Below are positions 52,741-61,582 of a stretch of 64,000 nt of DNA, piece after piece; positions within the stretch are counted from its first letter, which is position 1; each line of letters opens with the position of its first letter. The DNA lies in assembly GCF_004015185.1 (NCBI RefSeq), contig NZ_CP025746.1, forward strand, positions 5,659,776 to 5,723,775, given 5' to 3'. A program made the position numbers and the translations under genes. The notes under the pieces were generated by a model, which was not told where the DNA came from, did not search any database, and saw nothing but the letters and a program-made list of their open reading frames with translations. The DNA comes from Clostridium manihotivorum. Lineage in GTDB: Bacteria > Bacillota > Clostridia > Clostridiales > Clostridiaceae.

Positions 52741-53661
52741 TTATATATCCTCCTCAAACTTTGTCCAATATTTTTTATCTAAAGAATATTTAATTCTTTT
52801 TTTCGACGATAACTTTTCATATTTCTGACCTAAAATATTTCCTATATATCTAGTAGCAAAATTAGGTATTAAAATTAATAAAACTTTAAAATTCATTTCT
52901 CTTACAGCTCTTAATAACACATGTTTAAACAAAGCCATTCCACTTTGATTACCCTTGTAGGTTAGGAATATAGAGTTTATCTTAAAAAACACTCCAGTAT
53001 CAAAATACCTGTTAAACAATTCTCTTAATGTAAATGTATGTGAGTGATAGACCTCTGAATCTGCACAATACTTTATCCTAAATCCATTTTCTATTATTTT
53101 ATGAGCAAAATACATATCTTCATTTATTATTAGATGCTTTCCGTCGTATCCATTTAATTCTTTGTATACTGAGGTTTTTACAGCTGAAGAAGCATCTGAA
53201 TAAAAAAAGGTCATAAGACCTAACTTATCGATATCTTCTTTTGATACAATCCTTGATTGTTCAGGGTAATTTTTCTCTCTTATGTATTTCTCTATAGAGT
53301 TATTTTCACATATCTGTCTACTAAAAGCAGCCTCACAAACTCCATTGATTATAGGATTTACTAAATTACTTAACCACTTATCATTTTTCATCATAACATC
53401 TTGAGATATAAATACTATGATATCACTTTCGGAATCCATAGCCATAATTTCTCTTGTTCTACTGTGTGAAAATTCTTCTTTTTTTATAAGTACATATTCT
53501 AAATTAAGTCCTTTTAAAATCTCCAACGTATTATCAGTTGATTCTGTAAGTACATATCTAATACTTACATCAAAATCCACTGTCTGAGACATTAAACTGC
53601 TATGTAATGAATTTATATAATTACTAGCATTATATAAAGGACATATTATGTCTACTTTCAT
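52741..53661 (-). CDS. GT2 glycosyltransferase, rhamnosyltransferase-like (module B)
   Basis: ATG 53661 (MKVDIICPLYNASNYIN) chosen because GGGG lies eight bases before it, and only two before the upstream ATG. 306 residues. FISQDVMMKNDKWLSNLV takes the place of the metal site, and NEDMYFAHKIIENGFRI is the acceptor side. The rhamnose genes follow at once, so it likely adds rhamnose to the sugar placed by the initiating transferase. Confidence 0.85.
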   Translation of the reverse strand: MKVDIICPLYNASNYINSLHSSLMSQTVDFDVSIRYVLTESTDNTLEILKGLNLEYVLIKKEEFSHSRTREIMAMDSESDIIVFISQDVMMKNDKWLSNLVNPIINGVCEAAFSRQICENNSIEKYIREKNYPEQSRIVSKEDIDKLGLMTFFYSDASSAVKTSVYKELNGYDGKHLIINEDMYFAHKIIENGFRIKYCADSEVYHSHTFTLRELFNRYFDTGVFFKINSIFLTYKGNQSGMALFKHVLLRAVREMNFKVLLILIPNFATRYIGNILGQKYEKLSSKKRIKYSLDKKYWTKFEEDI

Positions 53662-53697
53662 TTTCATTACCCCTTATTTTATAGTAAGTTGCTTTAT

Positions 53698-54366
53698 CTA
53701 TATTGCGCCCTCTTTTTTTATAACCGATACAAAGGTTTTAGCGATTATCTTCATATCTAAGATTAAAGACCTGTTATCTATATAATACATGTCCATAGCT
53801 ATTCTTTCCTCATAAGTAGTATCACTTCTACCATGAGCCTGCCAGTACCCAGTAAGTCCAGGTGTAACAGAGAAAAACTTTGGAGCAAACTTGCCGTACT
53901 TTTCTACTTCCTTCTCAACTATAGGTCTAGGTCCCACAACACTCATATCTCCTAGTAATATATTTAAAAGTTGAGGCAACTCATCCAGGCTTGTCTTTCT
54001 TAAAAAATTACCTATCCTAGTTATTCTAGGATCATTATCAAGCTTAAAGTTTATAGCAAACTCTTTCTTCTGCTCTTCTGTAAAATTAGCAAAAACTTCA
54101 TCAGCGTTTGCAACCATAGTCCTAAACTTGTAAACCTTTATAGTCTTACCATTTTTGCCAAGTCTCTTATGACCAAACATTGCAGGCCCCTTAGAATCTA
54201 ATTTTACTAAGAGAATAAGAATGACAAAAACAGGTGAAAGCAATATAAGTCCAATGAAAGCACTTAAAAAATCAAAGAGTCTTTTTATACATATATACAT
54301 TAAATTTTCCTTTTTCAAACTAATCTCTTCATCAGATACTACTTTTGTATTATCTATCATCTGCAT
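53698..54366 (-). CDS. Initiating sugar-phosphate transferase (module B)
   Basis: 222 residues, same length and layout as the module A enzyme at 37366: a single membrane helix (about 27-54), KVYKFRTM, SLDELPQLLNIL, GDMSVVGPRP, TPGLTGYWQAHGRS. The two proteins have near-identical catalytic halves, while the N-terminal 25 residues differ. Starts module B; GGGGG lies before the ATG and a clear promoter lies at 54405-54433. Confidence 0.93.
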   Translation of the reverse strand: MQMIDNTKVVSDEEISLKKENLMYICIKRLFDFLSAFIGLILLSPVFVILILLVKLDSKGPAMFGHKRLGKNGKTIKVYKFRTMVANADEVFANFTEEQKKEFAINFKLDNDPRITRIGNFLRKTSLDELPQLLNILLGDMSVVGPRPIVEKEVEKYGKFAPKFFSVTPGLTGYWQAHGRSDTTYEERIAMDMYYIDNRSLILDMKIIAKTFVSVIKKEGAI

Positions 54367-54404
54367 ATTGATCCCCCATCTTGGTTACTTTTTTACACAT
54401 AAAC

Positions 54405-54433
54405 ATTATATATGCAATGAGAATTTATGTCCA
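54405..54433 (-). promoter_or_regulatory. Sigma-A promoter of module B
   Basis: On the minus strand TGGACA (54433-54428), 17-bp spacer, TATAAT (54410-54405). The start site would be near 54398, leaving a leader of about 32 bases before the initiating transferase. Confidence 0.75.
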
Positions 54434-54784
54434 TAATAATAAAACGCCGTCGTTTAATAAACCCAGATAATATTTTACACTATTTAATAACAATAATAAA
54501 TTGTAATTAACATAAAAACCAAACATTCCATCAACAATTATCACGGTTTTTCACATTTTTATACATAACGATATATTATTTTTTTAATCAAATTAAACAA
54601 CTCATCAAAACATTTTTTATATTTTCTAAAATTTGTATTATAGTCTATAAGTTGGTTTTACCCAGTTTACAACCATATCTTTTTATATTATTTAATTATA
54701 AACCAAATCATCCACAAATTCACCTGGTTTGAGAATTATATACATTTTTTTTAATAAGTTCACGATTATTTAACTTGTATCAAA
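54434..54784. other. AT-rich gap between module B promoter and the coiled-coil gene
   Basis: Part of a 475-bp gap. A small AAACG-CCGT-CGTTT palindrome at 54444-54457 lies just upstream of the module B -35 and could bind a regulator. Otherwise nothing recognised. Confidence 0.35.
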
Positions 54785-54823
54785 ATAAATTATCTGTAGT
54801 TTCGTAAACTACAGATAATTTAT
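54785..54823 (-). terminator. 18-bp perfect hairpin after the coiled-coil gene
   Basis: AAATTATCTGTAGTTT, CGT, AAACTACAGATAATTT, extended by two more pairs each side. It lies 19 bases after the stop of the minus-strand gene. The U-rich part is inside the stem, so its strength is uncertain. Confidence 0.65.
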
Positions 54824-54841
54824 AACAAAGCTAACCTTCAA

Positions 54842-55105
54842 TCAATTCCTATATCCACCATTCCTATACCAGGTATCTTTATACGCCACTTCTAGCTTAG
54901 TAACACTGCTCCTCATGGTAATAAAACCTTTCTCTTTTAACTCCATAAGCTCTAACTTTTCTTTTATCCTTTGATTTTCAGAGCTAAGCCTATGGTTATC
55001 TATACTGAGCATTATGTTATTCTTCAAAAGTTTCTTTATTGCTCTTTCACTGTCTAAAAGCTCTCTTTCATATAAAAGTATTTGAAAGTATTCATACTTA
55101 TTCAT
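54842..55105 (-). CDS. Small coiled-coil protein, unknown
   Basis: ATG 55105 (MNKYEYFQILLYERELL) with GGGGG six bases before it; 87 residues. Residues 14-60 are a continuous charged helix (RAIKKLLKNN, NQRIKEKLELMELKEKG). The tail VAYKDTWYRNGGYRN is aromatic. No family recognised. It stands alone with its own hairpin terminator, beside the module B promoter, but no link is shown. Confidence 0.65.
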   Translation of the reverse strand: MNKYEYFQILLYERELLDSERAIKKLLKNNIMLSIDNHRLSSENQRIKEKLELMELKEKGFITMRSSVTKLEVAYKDTWYRNGGYRN

Positions 55106-55489
55106 GCTCATCCCCCTTTATTTATCTAGTTACTTAGTTATTTATAACCAATTGATAATACATAGATGTACAAGTTAAGTTTTATAATGCTGAGTTTACA
55201 ATGCTATTAGCCATTTGTGTTAACAACTTTACCTACTTGGAATATTTTGTATATTAATATAGTATTTTATACACCTTCTATAGTCAATAAGCTAATTGCT
55301 TTCTTAATAAGTTTGTAAGAATATGTAAATACATTCTTAATAATTGACCTATTTTCTATGGCGATATAACTCTTCTAATATTTTTGTGTAAACTTAATAT
55401 TTCAACACTTCCATTTAGAATACAGAATAAATAATCCTTCTTAGGAGAAAAATATTACGTACTATTTTCTGAGGAGATGATTATTTTAT
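55106..55489. other. 384-bp divergent gap
   Basis: Separates the coiled-coil gene (minus) and the acyltransferase (plus). AT-rich; no convincing promoter, operator or repeat recognised. Confidence 0.35.
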
Positions 55490-56155
55490 ATGAGATTAGA
55501 TAGATACATGTCCATCATTTTAGGATTTCCAAAAACCTTATACTTCAATTTTAAGTATTTCAATTTTAAAGACGCAGTTAAACTTCCAGTTTTAATCTCT
55601 CATAGAGTATATCTGAAAAGTCTTAAAGGTTCTATTGCTATAACCAGCAATATACGTAGTAAGATGATACAAATAGGCTTTGGGGAAGTAGGTATCTTCG
55701 ATTTTAAACGACGAAGAACTATAATCGATATAGAAGGGAAAGTAATATTTAACGGAAAGTGTACCTTAGGCCATGGATCAAAAATTTTCGTCTTAGGTGA
55801 ATTAACCATAGGAAAAAACTTTAATATCAATGCAGAAACTTCTATAATATGTGCAAAAAAAATAACCATCGGAGATGATTGTTTATTTTCTTGGGATAAC
55901 TTAATCATGGACACTGACTTTCATTATATTAAACAGCTAGAAGACAACAGCATAATAAATGAAGATAAAGAAATATATATTGGTAATAAGGTTTGGATAG
56001 GCTGCAGATGTACCATCTTGAAAGGTACTGTAATTGGAGATGGATGCATAGTTTCAGCTAACAGCGTCACAAGAAGTAAGTATATAGAAAATAACTCAAT
56101 ACTCAGTGGAAATCCTTGTAAGGTTGTAAAAACTGATGTTTACTGGACAAGATAA
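55490..56155 (+). CDS. Left-handed beta-helix acyltransferase (hexapeptide repeat)
   Basis: 221 residues. The second half has hexapeptide turns: TIGKNFNINAETSIICAKKI, TIGDDCLFSWDNLI, then IGNKVWIGCRCTILKGTVIG then GDGCIVSANSV, ending SGNPCKVVK. This is the fold of acetyl-CoA sugar O- or N-acetyltransferases. The His in TDFHYI is the likely catalytic base. GGAGAT lies about 12 bases before the ATG, a little far; a downstream ATG (MSIILGF) is possible. The only plus-strand gene of the polysaccharide region. Confidence 0.87.
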   Translation: MRLDRYMSIILGFPKTLYFNFKYFNFKDAVKLPVLISHRVYLKSLKGSIAITSNIRSKMIQIGFGEVGIFDFKRRRTIIDIEGKVIFNGKCTLGHGSKIFVLGELTIGKNFNINAETSIICAKKITIGDDCLFSWDNLIMDTDFHYIKQLEDNSIINEDKEIYIGNKVWIGCRCTILKGTVIGDGCIVSANSVTRSKYIENNSILSGNPCKVVKTDVYWTR

Positions 56156-56306
56156 AATTTCTAGGCTGTTTCATTAAATAGCCTGTGCATAGTATATTTT
56201 AGAATTCATTAAAGCAACAGCCTTATAGATTTGTAAATTGTAGTATTATATGATTTAGTAAAACTTTATTACAATATACTTTATTATATGGCTTTATATT
56301 ACTGAT

Positions 56307-57758
56307 TTATTTCCTAAGCAATCTTTTAAGTTTATATCTATAGCTTCCTATTATACTAGTTAATAAATGATTGATTTCTTCCTTCAATAAAACTAGAATT
56401 AGAACATATACAGCCGCACCTATTATGCTTTGTATAAAGGTTGTAAAGACTGCTGCTCCAAGAGAATAGCCTATCAATCTTACGGTAACAAACATAAGAA
56501 ATGCTGCTACAATATACTTAACAATATTAATAATCATAGAACCGTCTATGCTTTGCTTTATAAAAAGATATTGTATGTAGGCCACTAAAAATTCAGATAT
56601 TAAAGTTGCTATGCATGCTCCTTGAGCCTTATACTTTCCTATTAATAGTAGATTGATAATTACATTTGATATAGCTCCAACGGTTACAGCTATAGTAAAT
56701 TCTCTTGTTCTGTTAGACGGCAAAAGATAATGCATTCCGAGCACGTTTCCTATAGCTATAAATACTAAGCTAGCAGAAGAAAGTATAAGCAAATAGGACA
56801 CTTCATAAAAATCCTTTCCAAAAAACCATGGTACAAGTTCTTTAGAAATAGCTGCTAAGCCAGTAGCCATAGGAATTGAAATATAAGCAATGGCCTTTAG
56901 ACTTTTATTTAGGTATTCCTTCAATTTGTTATTGTCCCCTTTCGAGAAAGTGTTACTCATTCTAGGAAGCATAACAACTCCTAGCGAAGTCACTATACCA
57001 AGCACTAAGCGGATTATCTTTTGAGACTGCTCATACAAACCAACCTCTCCAGTATTTGATAGTATCCCAAGCATGGTTCTGTCAAGTACTGCGTATATTT
57101 GTACAGATATTTGTGGTATAAAAAGCTTCATTGCAGGTATAAAATGCTGTTTCATATCTGTATAAGTTACCGCAATAAAACTTACAGTATTAGGTACATA
57201 CGCCCACATAATCAAATTGCCGAAAACAAGCATAAGCCCATTTATAGCTATATATTCATATAAGTCATCATAGCTTTTTATAAACAAAAATATGCAGACT
57301 ACTCCAATTAATTTTATTAATAAGTTTCTTGTCACAGTCTTTTTAAAATCTTCTAGCCCCATATAAAGCCATGATATATCTAGCGCAGCAGCAACTATGT
57401 TTGTTGACTGAATAAGATATATTAAACTATTTTCAGTTTTTATACAAAACATAATTATGTATACTATCAAAGCAATAGCCGTAGTAATAAATTTGAATAA
57501 AGTTATGGACCAAAATACTCTAGACATCTTTTCTTTATCATCTCTCACATATGCAATGCTTCTGTTCCCATACAAAGAAATTCCTACAGTTCCTATAATT
57601 ATAAAGTACTGGACTATAGAAAGAGTATAGCTATATATACCTATTCCTTGTTTTCCTAATATTCTTGAGGTATAAGGTACGGTTATTAATGGTATAAATA
57701 GTGTTACCATCTGAAAGACTAAGTTGTACATAAAGTTTTTTACTAAACTTTTACTCAT
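56307..57758 (-). CDS. Wzx-type polysaccharide flippase (module C)
   Basis: 483 residues, 12-14 membrane helices. VKNFMYNLVFQMVTLFIPLI then PYTSRILGKQGIG and YGNRSIAYVRDDKEKMSRVF match the flippase at 38483 closely in order and spacing, so the two are paralogues. Its ATG overlaps the upstream acetyltransferase stop by four bases (ATGA). Last gene of module C in this window. Confidence 0.92.
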   Translation of the reverse strand: MSKSLVKNFMYNLVFQMVTLFIPLITVPYTSRILGKQGIGIYSYTLSIVQYFIIIGTVGISLYGNRSIAYVRDDKEKMSRVFWSITLFKFITTAIALIVYIIMFCIKTENSLIYLIQSTNIVAAALDISWLYMGLEDFKKTVTRNLLIKLIGVVCIFLFIKSYDDLYEYIAINGLMLVFGNLIMWAYVPNTVSFIAVTYTDMKQHFIPAMKLFIPQISVQIYAVLDRTMLGILSNTGEVGLYEQSQKIIRLVLGIVTSLGVVMLPRMSNTFSKGDNNKLKEYLNKSLKAIAYISIPMATGLAAISKELVPWFFGKDFYEVSYLLILSSASLVFIAIGNVLGMHYLLPSNRTREFTIAVTVGAISNVIINLLLIGKYKAQGACIATLISEFLVAYIQYLFIKQSIDGSMIINIVKYIVAAFLMFVTVRLIGYSLGAAVFTTFIQSIIGAAVYVLILVLLKEEINHLLTSIIGSYRYKLKRLLRK

Positions 57759-58456
57759 GAAAAACCTCTATCATCTCTAAATTTTTTATAAAAGCGTTCT
57801 ATATTCTTGAAGTAATCTGAGTTAGCTTTTATCCACTGAAAATCTTTATCCCACCACCTGAAGGATTTTAAGAATTCCACTTGATCCATGTTATACCTGT
57901 ACTTTAAGTGCTTTGCAGGAACACCTCCACACACCGAGTAAGGTTCTACATCCTTTGTTACAACAGCTCCAGCTGCTACTACTGCACCATCACCAATTGT
58001 TACTCCTTCAAGTAACCTTGCACCATAACCTACCCATACATCACTGCCTATTACAACACTTACTTTATTATCAATATCAACAAATTTATGTTCTATATAT
58101 ATATCAGCAGCTGTAAAAGTAAAACCCGCTTGCTTTTGTGTAGAGAAAAAAGCAGGATGAGTAGATACAAATTCATTTGTTGGATGAGTTCCATAAATGA
58201 CCTCAACAAAAGGAGCTATTGAGGAAAACCTTCCTATATTACAGTTAGCCAAATTGCAATTCCACCCTACATAACTTCCTAGCCCAATAACAGAATTGGT
58301 TATATTAGAATTCTTATATACTATGGACCGTCCTTCAAACCTAGTTCTTCTATCTATTTTCACTCTAGCACCAATGGTGCAATGAATTTTTTTTATACTG
58401 AGTTTAAAGTAAATGGTATAGATACTATTAATCAACATTCTAATCATTCTCTTCAT
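57755..58456 (-). CDS. CatB/Vat-type hexapeptide acetyltransferase
   Basis: ATG 58456 (MKRMIRMLINSIYTI) with GGAG about 12 bases before it; 233 residues. The left-handed beta-helix has GLGSYVGWNCNLANCNIGRF, the His in VIYGTHPTNEFVSTHPAFF, VVIGSDVWVGYGARLLEGV, then AAGAVVTKDVEPYSVCGGVP. This is the xenobiotic/CatB-related O-acetyltransferase family; in this setting it most likely acetylates the sugar repeat. Translationally coupled to Wzx. Confidence 0.9.
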   Translation of the reverse strand: MKRMIRMLINSIYTIYFKLSIKKIHCTIGARVKIDRRTRFEGRSIVYKNSNITNSVIGLGSYVGWNCNLANCNIGRFSSIAPFVEVIYGTHPTNEFVSTHPAFFSTQKQAGFTFTAADIYIEHKFVDIDNKVSVVIGSDVWVGYGARLLEGVTIGDGAVVAAGAVVTKDVEPYSVCGGVPAKHLKYRYNMDQVEFLKSFRWWDKDFQWIKANSDYFKNIERFYKKFRDDRGFS

Positions 58457-58496
58457 ATCAATTAGCAACTCCAAGTTAGTTTTTAGTTTTAGGGAT

Positions 58497-58560
58497 TAAC
58501 AACAATGTTAAATCTAAGTGATTACACAGGAGATGCTATATGAGCCCGCAATTAAAATCA
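58497..58560 (+). repeat. Relic of the MITE-like element (third copy)
   Basis: AACAACAATGTTAAATCTAAGTG then CAGGAGATGCTATATGAGCC then GCAATTA matches one end of copy 2 (11770-12011) over about 60 bases, through the ribosome binding site and first codons of its small ORF. The other end is missing. The last three bases are the stop codon of the acyltransferase ending at 58558, so the insertion reached the end of that gene. Confidence 0.6.
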
Positions 58561-59145
58561 CATGATTCTTTTCAGAAATCTTGCTGGATTACCTGCCCAG
58601 ACTTCCTTGCAAGGAACATTTTTTGTCACCACTGAGCCTGCGCCTATAACACTATAATCTCCTATGCTAACACCTTTTAATATAATAGTCCCAGCTCCTA
58701 TAAAACATCCCTTCCCAATAATCACAGGTGCTGTTTTTATATCTTCAAAGCCGCTTATCCTTTTTTCGTAGTCAATAGAGTGGAAATCCGTATCAAAAAT
58801 CCTACAATCTCCACCTATAAAACAGTTCTCACCTATATGTACATAGTTAAATGCGCATATTGCGGTATTGGAGATACCCACACCCTTTTCGATGATCAAT
58901 TTTGCCTTATCTTTTACAAAAAGAGATGTAAAGGTCTGACCTCCTATAGGATTAGCTGAGTATTTACTTCTTATAGTAACATTATCCTTTATTACTATGG
59001 TTCCTAAGCCCTGTACAAACAACTTACCATGTATCTTAACATTTCTTCCCAATAATATTCCATGCTGCTTTATTGTTAATTTATTTAATACGCTATCCTT
59101 TATATTTATAGTTTTTCTCAAAACCTTCATCCAAAGATTAAACAT
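58558..59145 (-). CDS. Left-handed beta-helix acetyltransferase (WbbJ/maltose-acetyltransferase like)
   Basis: 195 residues with clear hexapeptide turns: GRNVKIHGKLFVQGLGTIVI, CAFNYVHIGENCFIGGDCRI, the catalytic His in FDTDFHSIDYEKR, PVIIGKGCFIGAGTIILKGV, SVVTKNVPCKEVWAGNPARF. Acetylates a sugar using acetyl-CoA. AGAGG precedes the ATG. Its 3' end is formed at the edge of a repeat relic, so the last residues may have been altered. Confidence 0.9.
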   Translation of the reverse strand: MFNLWMKVLRKTINIKDSVLNKLTIKQHGILLGRNVKIHGKLFVQGLGTIVIKDNVTIRSKYSANPIGGQTFTSLFVKDKAKLIIEKGVGISNTAICAFNYVHIGENCFIGGDCRIFDTDFHSIDYEKRISGFEDIKTAPVIIGKGCFIGAGTIILKGVSIGDYSVIGAGSVVTKNVPCKEVWAGNPARFLKRIM

Positions 59146-59157
59146 AAGTTAAGCCTC

Positions 59158-60303
59158 TTATTTGAATAGATTTTTAGTTTGCTCTAATATTTCCTTGTAG
59201 TTGCTCTTGCTCAATATATATCTATAGGCATTATTGCTATATTTATTAAACTCCTTTTTATCCATGCTTAGCAAAGTAACTATAGCTTCAATAAACTCTT
59301 CTCTATGGCTTAAGCTGATATCCCATCCAACTTCCTTATCCCTAAGTTCTCTCCAAGGGGTTTCGTCACTTATTATTGGAACACAACCAGCCAGCATAGC
59401 TTCAACAATCACATGCCCATAGTTTTCTCCTAAGGTTGGAAAAAGAAAACCATGATATAAAGCTAAAGTATCTACAACCTCAGATTGGTTCAATTCACCT
59501 TTATAACTAACCTTTATATTACCTTTAATAGATTTTATAAGCTCTTCACATTGCTTCCAGTATTCTAAACTTTCTTTTGGCCCGTATATATGAAAGTCTA
59601 TCTTACCTGTATTAATATACTGTAAGCACTGCAAGGCAAAGGCCAAATTCTTTTTCGGTACTAGTCTTGAAATAAACACTAATTTCAATTCATCCTTTTT
59701 CTTCTCTTTTTCTATTAATTTATCGGATAAAGGCTTTTCATGTGGCAGATTAGAAGCTACTCTTATCTTAGCATTCTTATAAAGGTTCAATATGTGCTTT
59801 GTTTCTAATTCGCTAGTAGAATGCCATATTACTCCGTTATATAAGCTAGTAAGCTTAGCAAAAAGGATATATCCATACTTCTTTAGAGCCTTTATTTTTA
59901 AATGTCCAGGCGAAAAGTCTCCTCTTGGACATACTATTACATTCTTACACTTTGTAAATCCAAGTTTTCTAAGTATCATAGGCTTAATGGTGAACGTAGG
60001 TGAAAAAAAACCATTCATATATATATAGGAAAAATCTACTGAGTTCATTATATTTTTATATTCACTAAAACTTATATGTTTTACATCTATATAACATATC
60101 TTATATACGTCTTTATCAATCCACTTATTTATCTCTATACCTGCATACCTTTGTTCATCATTAAGATCCCTGTCACTGGTCAGTATATAGAAATTAAATT
60201 CCTTATATAGATTCTTAACTATATTGTTTATAGATTTCACCGGTCCACCACCTTTAAAACCAGGTAAAAAATAGGAATTTAATATCAATATATTATTAGC
60301 CAT
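59158..60303 (-). CDS. GT4 glycosyltransferase (module C)
   Basis: 381 residues, GT-B fold. ILNSYFLPGFKGGGPVKSIN has the Gly-rich acceptor loop, KLVFISRLVPKKNLAFALQC starts the donor half, and GENYGHVIVEAMLAGCVPII is the E-x7-E donor motif. The donor sugar is unknown. AGAGG precedes the ATG. Twelve bases from the acetyltransferase gene. Confidence 0.9.
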   Translation of the reverse strand: MANNILILNSYFLPGFKGGGPVKSINNIVKNLYKEFNFYILTSDRDLNDEQRYAGIEINKWIDKDVYKICYIDVKHISFSEYKNIMNSVDFSYIYMNGFFSPTFTIKPMILRKLGFTKCKNVIVCPRGDFSPGHLKIKALKKYGYILFAKLTSLYNGVIWHSTSELETKHILNLYKNAKIRVASNLPHEKPLSDKLIEKEKKKDELKLVFISRLVPKKNLAFALQCLQYINTGKIDFHIYGPKESLEYWKQCEELIKSIKGNIKVSYKGELNQSEVVDTLALYHGFLFPTLGENYGHVIVEAMLAGCVPIISDETPWRELRDKEVGWDISLSHREEFIEAIVTLLSMDKKEFNKYSNNAYRYILSKSNYKEILEQTKNLFK

Positions 60304-60343
60304 ATCTATACCTCTCTAGATTATCTTTTGTTATATTTTCACT

Positions 60344-61579
60344 TTATTGCGTCTTTAATTTGGAACTATAAAAGGCACTCTGGTATAAGACCATAAAAAA
60401 CCAAAAGGTTGGAGTGTTATATTGCCCATTTCTTAAAGAAAAAATCAATACAGACAAAAAAGCCATATTACTTATTATTCTTAAAGAAGATATATCTTCT
60501 TTATCTCTAACTCTATATGTGACAAAATACATAATAAATAATGCCATTCCTAAAGCTCCAAATTCTGATATTATTCTAAAGAACATATTTGAAGCATCTA
60601 CATAGTTTAAATACATATATATTTGGTTAGGACTATAAAAGTTATATATGTTGCTCCAATAATTAAATCTATGAGCAAAAAAGCCTACTCCAAATATAGG
60701 GTGTTCAAAAAAAGACTTTTTAACTATGAGATAGTTAGATATAATTGCAAACACAGATAAATTCTGAGTTTGGAAAGAGAGCTTTAAGGCATTTATAGCT
60801 GAAAGTCTCTCTCTTATGCTAGGCACATTGAGCATTATAAATAAGAAGATAATCCCTAAGATTATTACCTTTAGTTTATTTGATCTAACCTTTTTAACTC
60901 TTGATTTCCTAAACAAAAAACTAATTATTAATATTAAAATCGCAAGGTATCCATTCAACGAGAAGCTCAGCATGGAAGCCACCAATATTACTACAACCTT
61001 TTTTCTTGTTATAAAGTTTTTATATTTAGTTTTATCAAAAAGAAAGCCTATAGAAAAATATATAGCAGGCAATATATAATAAATAAACCATGATGGTTCC
61101 GTAGCTATAGAGGTTACTCTCATAAAAGGCCCTGTTACATTAAAAAGCATATTTATGCCGTATATCTGAAAGTCATACAAGTATTTAAACTTAATTATGT
61201 ATCCCAATTCTTGTATTATGCCTATTACACATATTACAAAAGAAAAGTTCAAATACTTTTTTACAATAGTTTCTACATCATTTACATAGAAGTAAAAGTA
61301 GAAGGCAAGAGGATAAACTATCATATTTATTAATTGCTTTTTGGCAAAGTTATCAAAGCTAGAGTAGGAAAAAAGTATAGAAAGTATTATGAATATGATA
61401 AAAACTATGTACCATACTGGTAACCTTACCTTTTTCTTACTTGAAAGTGCATATATGACGCTAAAGAAAAATAATAAATATATTAAAAGCTGTGACGGAT
61501 AAAAAGGCAGCTTTTCATCTAGATTTCCAAAGCCATAACTAACAAATATGCTTATAAATATCACATTTAATAAAATCAT
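60344..61579 (-). CDS. Wzy/O-antigen ligase-like membrane protein (module C)
   Basis: 411 residues, about eleven membrane helices. FFEHPIFGVGFFAHRFNYW (near 300) matches the P-x-x-G-x-G loop of the Wzy_C/O-antigen ligase family. It is the likely polymerase of module C. Its ATG is three bases from the upstream GT4 stop; AGAGG precedes it. Confidence 0.85.
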   Translation of the reverse strand: MILLNVIFISIFVSYGFGNLDEKLPFYPSQLLIYLLFFFSVIYALSSKKKVRLPVWYIVFIIFIILSILFSYSSFDNFAKKQLINMIVYPLAFYFYFYVNDVETIVKKYLNFSFVICVIGIIQELGYIIKFKYLYDFQIYGINMLFNVTGPFMRVTSIATEPSWFIYYILPAIYFSIGFLFDKTKYKNFITRKKVVVILVASMLSFSLNGYLAILILIISFLFRKSRVKKVRSNKLKVIILGIIFLFIMLNVPSIRERLSAINALKLSFQTQNLSVFAIISNYLIVKKSFFEHPIFGVGFFAHRFNYWSNIYNFYSPNQIYMYLNYVDASNMFFRIISEFGALGMALFIMYFVTYRVRDKEDISSLRIISNMAFLSVLIFSLRNGQYNTPTFWFFMVLYQSAFYSSKLKTQ

Positions 61580-61582
61580 AGT

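Noticed and set aside
58540..58635. Short plus-strand ORF starting MSPQLKSHDSF at the repeat relic
   Set aside because: It has a good ribosome binding site inherited from the repeat, but runs antisense into the acyltransferase gene and its sequence shows no coding character.
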